Below, piece by piece: positions 7,915-12,133 of a DNA stretch of 12,133 bases. Positions within the stretch are counted from its first letter, which is position 1, and every line of letters begins with the position of its first letter. The position numbers and the translations under genes were made by a program. The DNA comes from Chrysochromulina tobinii (taxonomy: Eukaryota > Haptophyta > Prymnesiales > Chrysochromulinaceae), in assembly GCA_001275005.1 (NCBI GenBank), contig JWZX01002483.1, positions 1-12,133 of the forward strand. The letters run 5' to 3'. A model generated the notes under the pieces. It had not been told where the DNA came from. It made no database searches and was given only the letters and a program-made list of their open reading frames with translations.

Positions 7915-7942
7915 TCTCTAGGATCCCGTGTAACATGAACAT
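7871..7942 (-). CDS. Possible short upstream reading frame overlapping the SGNH start
   Basis: Two in-frame ATGs (7942 and 7936) precede the SGNH start on the minus strand. They open a 23-codon frame beginning MFMLHGILENG that ends at TGA 7871, after overlapping the main ATG at 7914 in another frame. If the transcript includes 7942, scanning ribosomes would meet it first and main-frame translation would drop. Alternatively, CCTAG just before 7914 is a splice acceptor and this stretch is intronic. No conservation evidence is available. Confidence 0.25.
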   Translation of the reverse strand: MFMLHGILENGIGRQLLPDALFR

Positions 7943-8138
7943 GTACTGTCGCCTCAGCCCTGGTGAAGCGCCCGTCGCCACTTTAGAGACGGAGAATTTT
8001 ATGGTAATTAATTGCAGTCTAAATCGTTCGACCTCGGGATCCGCAAGGTCGCGACGTCGATCGTGCTCAATCCTGAAATCCTAGCTCCTCTAAATTCCGG
8101 GCGCCCGTCTGTCCTGTTTCGTGTGGTAGTGGCTGGTC

Positions 8139-8153
8139 GGTACAGACTGTACC
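8139..8153. promoter_or_regulatory. Perfect palindrome GGTACAG-A-CTGTACC
   Basis: Seven-bp arms GGTACAG and CTGTACC are exact reverse complements separated by one base, the form expected of a site bound by a dimeric factor. It lies midway between two divergent genes, about 225 bp and 180 bp from their starts. Binding is not shown. Confidence 0.4.
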
Positions 8154-8200
8154 AGTACCTTGTGTGTCGATTCAACTGACCCTTTCTCAAATTCCGGGAC

Positions 8201-8222
8201 GTTGAAATCCCCTGATTTCAAC
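8201..8222. repeat. Perfect inverted repeat with 9-bp arms and 4-nt loop
   Basis: GTTGAAATC (8201-8209) is followed by CCCT and its exact reverse complement GATTTCAAC (8214-8222). Each arm contains the TGAAATC word repeated elsewhere in the same intergenic region, so it may be two facing binding sites rather than an RNA hairpin. Confidence 0.6.
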
Positions 8223-8331
8223 AAGAGCCGTGAAATTTGGGAAATGTAATCCTAATCTTGAAATCTTGAAATCCCAGCCCCTTTCGAAACAGCTCGGTGT
8301 GAAACGGCTGTGAAACGAAAACCTGCCCGGA

Positions 8332-9534
8332 ATGGCTTTCCGTCGCTGGCTTTTCGCCGTCCCGGCCGTCGGCACGGTCGTGCTGTTCACGACACTCAAT
8401 CGACCGCCAGTTTCTCCAACGCATGCATCAGTGTCGCATGCAGCAGCATTCCGAGGGACGATGCCGCCGCGCCCTCCACCGTCCACGCCTCCTCCGCTTC
8501 CGTCAATGATGGCCCAATCGCAATCACCACCACCGCCTCGAGGCCTGGTACTGGACGATGCGGTCACTGCTACAACATCAGCGGGTATCGGCCAGCCCTC
8601 TCTTAAAAAAGTTGACGTCGGCGATGTTCAGACACCAGCGCACGTCGTCGTCGGCGCCGATCGGGTGCACTGGCCAGGAGTCATAGGCGTCATCAATTCG
8701 CTGCTTGCCAACAGCGCCACGCCCGAGCGTCTACACGTGCTCGCGCTGTGCCCGAGTGGGCTCGAGGATAATTTCACCAAATACTTGCAATGCCACGGTC
8801 TCAAGCCGTCACGCGCGAGCGATGCGAAGCTTCGCGTCGCCGGCTTCGACCCGAAGCGTGTGCCTCCTCTGAAGGTGCAGACCAAGTTGACAAACCTCGA
8901 GAGCCCGCTCAACTTTGCGCGCTTCTACCTGGCCGAGCTCCTTCCTGGCGTCCGCAAGGTCCTCTACCTCGACGCCGACGTGATCGTCGCCGGTGACGCA
9001 GTCGCGCTCCTGGACGGCGCGCTGCCCGCGGGCGAGCTCTGTGCCGCCACGCTACGAAAGACGACACTGGGCACCAAGGGCGTGGCGAGCCTCAAGAACG
9101 AGAAGCTGCTGGCACGCTTCCTGCAGCGGTACGGGCGCGCGCTCCCTCTCGATCAGCGCGGCTTCAACGCGGGCGTCTTTGTCTTCAACCTGCACAGCTG
9201 GCGAGCTTTCAACCTGACGCACGAAGCTGAGCATTGGATCCGAGCCAATAATCAGGAGAAGCTGTACGCACTCGGCTCGCAGCCGCCCCTCACGCTCGCC
9301 ATCCTCGGCGCAGGCGGTGGGCGCGGGCGCTGCCAGCCGTTGCCGGCCGAGTGGCACCTCGACTGCCTCGGCTGCATGGGCCATGGCCGGATCAAGACGG
9401 CGGAACAGCTGCAGACGGCGAAACTCTTCCATTGGAATGGGCCCAATAAGCCATTCAAGACAGGCAAGGGCGACAGGAAGCGCGCGTATGTCGAGCTGTT
9501 TGCTCCCTACAAGGGCCGTGGCGACAATTGCTGA
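8332..9534 (+). CDS. GT8-family glycosyltransferase, type II membrane protein (GAUT/GATL-like), 400 aa
   Basis: GT8 enzymes are retaining transferases that pass sugars from UDP-sugars to acceptors; the plant GAUT/GATL branch builds pectin and related wall glycans in the Golgi. Visible here are a short basic N-terminus (MAFRRW), a membrane anchor at about residues 6-22, a Pro-rich stem (about 25-85), and a catalytic domain from about 100. The metal-binding DxD is in LYLDADVIV (Asp214, Asp216). FNAGVFVFNL is at 278-287. GSQPPLTLAIL (from about 315) matches the GSLPPFLLVF block of GATL proteins, and HWNGPNKPF (367-375) matches the HxxGxxKPW pyrophosphate motif. It is intronless, ATG 8332 is the first in frame with a good hydrophobic anchor, and length is normal. 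Donor and acceptor sugars cannot be told from sequence. Confidence 0.88.
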   Translation: MAFRRWLFAVPAVGTVVLFTTLNRPPVSPTHASVSHAAAFRGTMPPRPPPSTPPPLPSMMAQSQSPPPPRGLVLDDAVTATTSAGIGQPSLKKVDVGDVQTPAHVVVGADRVHWPGVIGVINSLLANSATPERLHVLALCPSGLEDNFTKYLQCHGLKPSRASDAKLRVAGFDPKRVPPLKVQTKLTNLESPLNFARFYLAELLPGVRKVLYLDADVIVAGDAVALLDGALPAGELCAATLRKTTLGTKGVASLKNEKLLARFLQRYGRALPLDQRGFNAGVFVFNLHSWRAFNLTHEAEHWIRANNQEKLYALGSQPPLTLAILGAGGGRGRCQPLPAEWHLDCLGCMGHGRIKTAEQLQTAKLFHWNGPNKPFKTGKGDRKRAYVELFAPYKGRGDNC

Positions 9535-9803
9535 TCCCAATTTCGTCAAGATCTTCCTGTCCTTTCGGACCCGGGATGGTCGATGGAATTGGAAAATGCC
9601 GCCACCAGGTGCTGTAGGAGTGATTAATGTATTGGATGCTTTGTGCATTGTGATGTGCCGGCGCGGGAAAGGAACATCTCCGCAAGCCCTGCGAACCTCT
9701 TTCCCAAACCTTATTTCAAATCGGTGTTACCCAAAGTTCCCGCGACGAAGACGTTTGGGACGAGGGAGGCTGATGTGATCTCCACAGCGGTGTGTTCCGT
9801 CTC

Positions 9804-10674
9804 TCACTCCGCCTCCGCGATCTCGATCTCGTCGTCAACATTCACAAATTCAAACACCTCCGGCTCATCATCCGCTTCGTCGCACAAGCGCTTGATGACC
9901 CGCGGGAGCACAACGGCCACGAACAGCGTGGCGAGCACGACAAGCAACGAGGTGAGCGGCTTGAAGAGCATGGGCTCGAGCACCAGGAGGCACAGCGGAG
10001 CCGCGGCCCTGATAGCCCATGCAAGTCCCGCGAGCAGCACCACCAACAAGCTGCGGGCGAGCCAGCTAATGAGCACACGCGACACCACGCCGCATCGGAT
10101 GGCCTCAGCTTGCTCCTGCTCAGGCAGCTCAAACAGCCCGTCGCCGCTGCCACTCTCGGCCGTCGCCGGCTGCCGGTGCCATCTGTAGTAGAGCTTCTCG
10201 TCGCAATCGTAAATGGTCCGGCCGAGAGCGTGTGTCAGTCGAAACTCGATGTGGCCATCGTAGGGCGCCCCAAATCGGTCTTTGTCGACGGACGGCATAG
10301 ACGCCCACCTCACACAAGTAGCGCTCCTCACAGTTGCGGGCCACGCCACCGGCCGCGTAAAGCCGACGGTCACGTGCGCGACGATTTCGTCACCTGGGTG
10401 CAATCCCACGTCCGCGAGACTTTGCGGCGGACTCTTAGCGACGAAACGCTCCTCGATCGTCAGCTTGGCCATGCGCTCAGCCGCGATCAACAAGCGCCAC
10501 ACGCCCTCGATGAGCATGCGTCGGGGCAGCTCGATGAGCTTGCGCAGCAGCCACAGAAGCAGGGGCCACACATTCGCCATGCCGCTACGCACCTCGGCGC
10601 TCCCCTTCGGCCCACTCGCTAGCACATCTCCGCCGATGCTACTTGTGCCGCCGCCGCTACCGCCGCTACCGCCG

Positions 10675-10718
<44 letters not shown>

Positions 10719-11558
10719 TTGGCGCGGGCTGCGCGGGCTGCGCGGGCTGCCGTACTCAGCGTCGGTGCCTCGCGCGTGCGTTCTCTCAAGCAGTCGTGGC
10801 ACGCCGGCGAGCCAGGGGTAGGAACGGCCGCGCGCGACTCCGATTGGGCTCATTGGGTCTCCCAGCTCGTACTTACGCGTCTCCACACTTGGAGAGGGAG
10901 AGCGGGAGGAATCGGACCTGGGCACCGGCACGGTGGCCAGCTCGACGCTCACCTTGGCCTCCTCGAAGGCGTCGGCACACGAGCTCTCCTGCAGCGCACG
11001 AAAGAAGGCCTCGGCAAAGATCCTGGCGGCGCCGTTCTCGCATGCAGTCTCCCAACACACGACATTAGGCACGCCCTCGGCGAGGATGGCTTCACCGAGA
11101 CCGAGTGAGTAGCACCCGTTGATGACGACAAGCTCGAGCGGCCCGCCGTTGGCCGGGGCGTACCGGCCGAGCATTCGCGCGAGCACCTTCGGGTCGACTG
11201 GCTTGCCGCGGCGGGGATCCCGGGGGTCGAGGAAGTAGAGTGTGCGCACACTCGTCTGCTCGGAGTCATGGAAGTCGTGGTCGGCGTGGCCGATGAACAG
11301 GAATGCCTTGGGCGGCGCCGCACGCAGCTCGTTCTGGAGCTCGGAGGCAGACTTGTTTTTGACGGGCTTGATGAGCGCGGCCGGCGGATACGCGTCCTGG
11401 ATGGCAGCGACCTCATCTTCAACGCCACGAAGCGCGGCGCCGGTCTCCTTGTGTGGGTTGCACGAGAAGATGAGGAGGTCGCGGGCCGCTAAACGCGGTG
11501 TAATTGCCGCAAGCGTGTGAGGCCGCGGTGGCGAGGTCCTGGAGCGGGCACTCGGCAT
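9804..11558 (-). CDS. Membrane-anchored CHAT-domain (caspase-fold) protease-like protein, 584 aa
   Basis: The N-terminal domain (about 25-260) has the order of CHAT/C14-type peptidases: LLIFSCNP strand, FLFIGHAD with catalytic-type His91, and LVVINGCYSLGLGEAI with Cys149, then VVCWE and a helix-rich end. This is the His/Cys dyad of the caspase-separase fold. A Ser/Pro/Arg linker (SPRSPRSPR) and a 17-Gly run (281-297) follow. Next come a hydrophobic helix (WPLLLWLLRKLI, 331-342), an unrecognised beta-rich domain (about 365-465), two or three membrane helices (about 493-520 and 521-552) and a very acidic tail (DDEPEVFEFV onward). ATG 11558 is chosen because it has AAC before it, starts shortly before the domain, and lies 95 bp past a TATA-like motif; an in-frame extension to 11801 would run through that motif and a repeat. 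Protease activity and substrate are inferred. Confidence 0.75.
10668..10718 (-). repeat. GCC/GGC trinucleotide repeat encoding 17 glycines
   Basis: Seventeen consecutive glycine codons, nearly all GGC, lie in the linker of the CHAT protein. They are followed by further Gly/Ser codons towards 10641. Such a tract is prone to length change between strains in whole codons, so the linker length may vary without breaking the frame. Confidence 0.9.
10722..10748 (-). repeat. Three 9-bp tandem copies encoding Ser-Pro-Arg
   Basis: GCGCGGGCT is repeated exactly at 10722-10730, 10731-10739 and 10740-10748. In the CHAT frame it encodes SPR three times, immediately before the glycine run. Confidence 0.85.
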
Positions 11559-11651
11559 GTTTTGCGTGCCGCGAACAGAGCCAAGTGAACGCCGGTCCGC
11601 GGTGTCTTGGCTGTGAACGTTAAGAGAGACGCGACAACCGGTGCTCAAGTA

Positions 11652-11657
11652 CATATA
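11652..11657 (-). promoter_or_regulatory. TATA-like motif of the CHAT gene
   Basis: The minus strand reads AGCTATATGTAC here, 95 bp before ATG 11558, leaving room for a roughly 65 nt leader. It adjoins a 73-bp repeat. The second copy of that repeat is also followed, at the same side, by a TATA-like ACGTATAGTT near 12050-12056. Confidence 0.4.
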
Positions 11658-11663
11658 GCTTGG

Positions 11664-11736
11664 TAAGGGGTGGGGGGGTACGTGCACGCGCTCATGCGTG
11701 CGTTGCCTTGGGCCGGTGTGTGGCCTTCGGTCGGCC
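11664..11736. repeat. 73-bp direct repeat, copy 1 (upstream of the CHAT gene)
   Basis: This segment aligns without gaps to 12061-12133 with four mismatches in 73 bases. The 36 bases from 11701 to 11736 are identical between copies. It holds a G-run (near 11671-11678), a TGCACGCGCTCA-type core and a GGCCGG...CGGTCGGCC end. Confidence 0.95.
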
Positions 11737-11856
11737 GAAGATGAGCGTCTGGGGACACGCTGGTGCACGGAGCCGGACGTCCAAAGTCGCATGCATTTCA
11801 TTCCTCAGAGCCCTTTTTTTGGAACCTATTTGATGTTTCCGTTTCGATTTTTCTGT

Positions 11857-12045
11857 TCAGACGCCGTCGGCGTCGCCTGTCTGCAATACCACGCACGTGC
11901 CCACGCTTGGCACGGCAACGCGCTTGTAGGCGACCGGAGCGGTGCGACGTCCGTGCCCACCGTCGACGAGCACGGCGACGCGCTCGATCACGGCGCCGAG
12001 CGTCGCCTTCCCCACGCCCGTCCCATGACTGCTGACGCGACTCCG
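11857..12045 (-). CDS. Possible terminal exon or gene fragment of unknown function
   Basis: Between the two 73-bp repeats the minus strand has a stop-to-stop open stretch with strongly GC-ending codons like the clear genes here. It reads TGVGKATLGAVIERVAVLVD, then ...AYKRVAVPSVGTCVVLQTG, ending at TGA 11857. There is no in-frame ATG, so it would need an upstream exon (a CAG acceptor-like site is near 12032) or be a broken copy. An A-rich stretch follows the stop. On the plus strand a pyrimidine tract ending in TTCAG at 11860 could instead be a splice acceptor for a gene in the other direction. I recognise no family. Confidence 0.25.
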   Translation of the reverse strand, partial: RSRVSSHGTGVGKATLGAVIERVAVLVDGGHGRRTAPVAYKRVAVPSVGTCVVLQTGDADGV

Positions 12046-12060
12046 CTAACTATACGTCGG

Positions 12061-12133
12061 AAAGGGGTGGGGGAGTAAGTGCACGCGCTCACGCGTGCGT
12101 TGCCTTGGGCCGGTGTGTGGCCTTCGGTCGGCC
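12061..12133. repeat. 73-bp direct repeat, copy 2 (runs to the window edge)
   Basis: This is the second copy, 397 bp from copy 1. It ends exactly at the window end, so the true repeat may be longer. Differences from copy 1 are base substitutions only. Confidence 0.95.

Larger units (their letters stand above)
7915..8331. promoter_or_regulatory. Divergent promoter region of the SGNH and GT8 genes
   Basis: This 417 bp gap is unusually rich in short repeated motifs. TGAAA(A/T/C)-type words occur on the plus strand at 8074, 8203, 8231, 8259, 8267, 8300 and 8311, four of them TGAAATC, with one inverted copy at 8214. AAATTCCGGG occurs exactly at 8092-8101 and 8189-8198. Two perfect inverted repeats lie between. 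It holds no convincing gene; the antisense frames reaching into the GT8 gene are Gly/Arg-rich shadows. Shared regulation of the two flanking genes is inferred. Confidence 0.5.

Noticed and set aside
11559-11801. 81-codon N-terminal extension of the CHAT protein
   Set aside because: It would run through the TATA-like motif and a 73-bp repeat that also occurs elsewhere. The composition is not domain-like, and ATG 11558 has a better context.
11698-12078. Plus-strand 126-codon open frame over the 73-bp repeat region
   Set aside because: It starts in repeat copy 1 and ends in copy 2, crosses a T-rich intron-like tract, and resembles no family. A spliced plus-strand exon starting at 11861 remains possible.
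1-12133. tRNA, rRNA, CRISPR array, prokaryotic operon or insertion sequence
   Set aside because: I found no tRNA-like cloverleaf, no rRNA stretch, no regularly spaced CRISPR repeats, no transposase and no terminal inverted repeats. Genes are separately promoted and one is clearly spliced.

Overview
The window looks like nuclear DNA of a GC-rich, gene-dense unicellular eukaryote, most probably a microalga; a haptophyte- or pelagophyte-like genome is my best guess, and it is only a guess. The reasons are GT-AG introns, ATG contexts with a purine at -3, TATA-like motifs at eukaryotic distances, secretory proteins rich in N-glycosylation sequons, proline- or glycine-rich linkers, and families typical of eukaryotes (TBC Rab-GAP, GT8, SGNH esterase). 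There are no operons, Shine-Dalgarno sites, rRNA, tRNA or CRISPR arrays.

Layout from left to right: (1) The 5' part of a TBC-domain Rab GTPase-activating protein runs off the left edge on the minus strand. (2) A minus-strand coiled-coil protein with a frame change that implies an intron or frameshift. (3) A plus-strand coiled-coil protein, divergent from (2) across about 100 bp. (4) A large secreted protein on the plus strand (1061 aa after splicing), built from two diverged copies of a glycoside-hydrolase-like unit. It is interrupted by a 115 bp intron made almost entirely of a degenerate 12-bp repeat and bounded by an 18-bp direct repeat containing the AGGT splice motif. (5) A roughly 800 bp convergent spacer holding a phased CTCGACAG array and a hairpin. 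(6) A minus-strand SGNH/PC-esterase-like protein, divergent across a motif-rich 417 bp promoter from (7) a plus-strand GT8 glycosyltransferase of GAUT/GATL type. (8) A minus-strand CHAT (caspase-fold) protease-like protein with a polyglycine linker and C-terminal membrane helices. (9) A 73-bp element repeated 397 bp apart upstream of the CHAT gene. It sits next to a TATA-like motif in both copies, and a possible exon fragment lies between them.

Genes 4, 6 and 7 (glycoside-hydrolase-like protein, SGNH esterase, GT8 transferase) could all act on surface or secreted polysaccharide, and 6 and 7 share a promoter region. This link is inference from family and proximity. The strongest candidates for something undescribed are the repeat-built intron with its duplicated splice motif, the membrane-anchored CHAT protein, and the duplicated promoter-like module.
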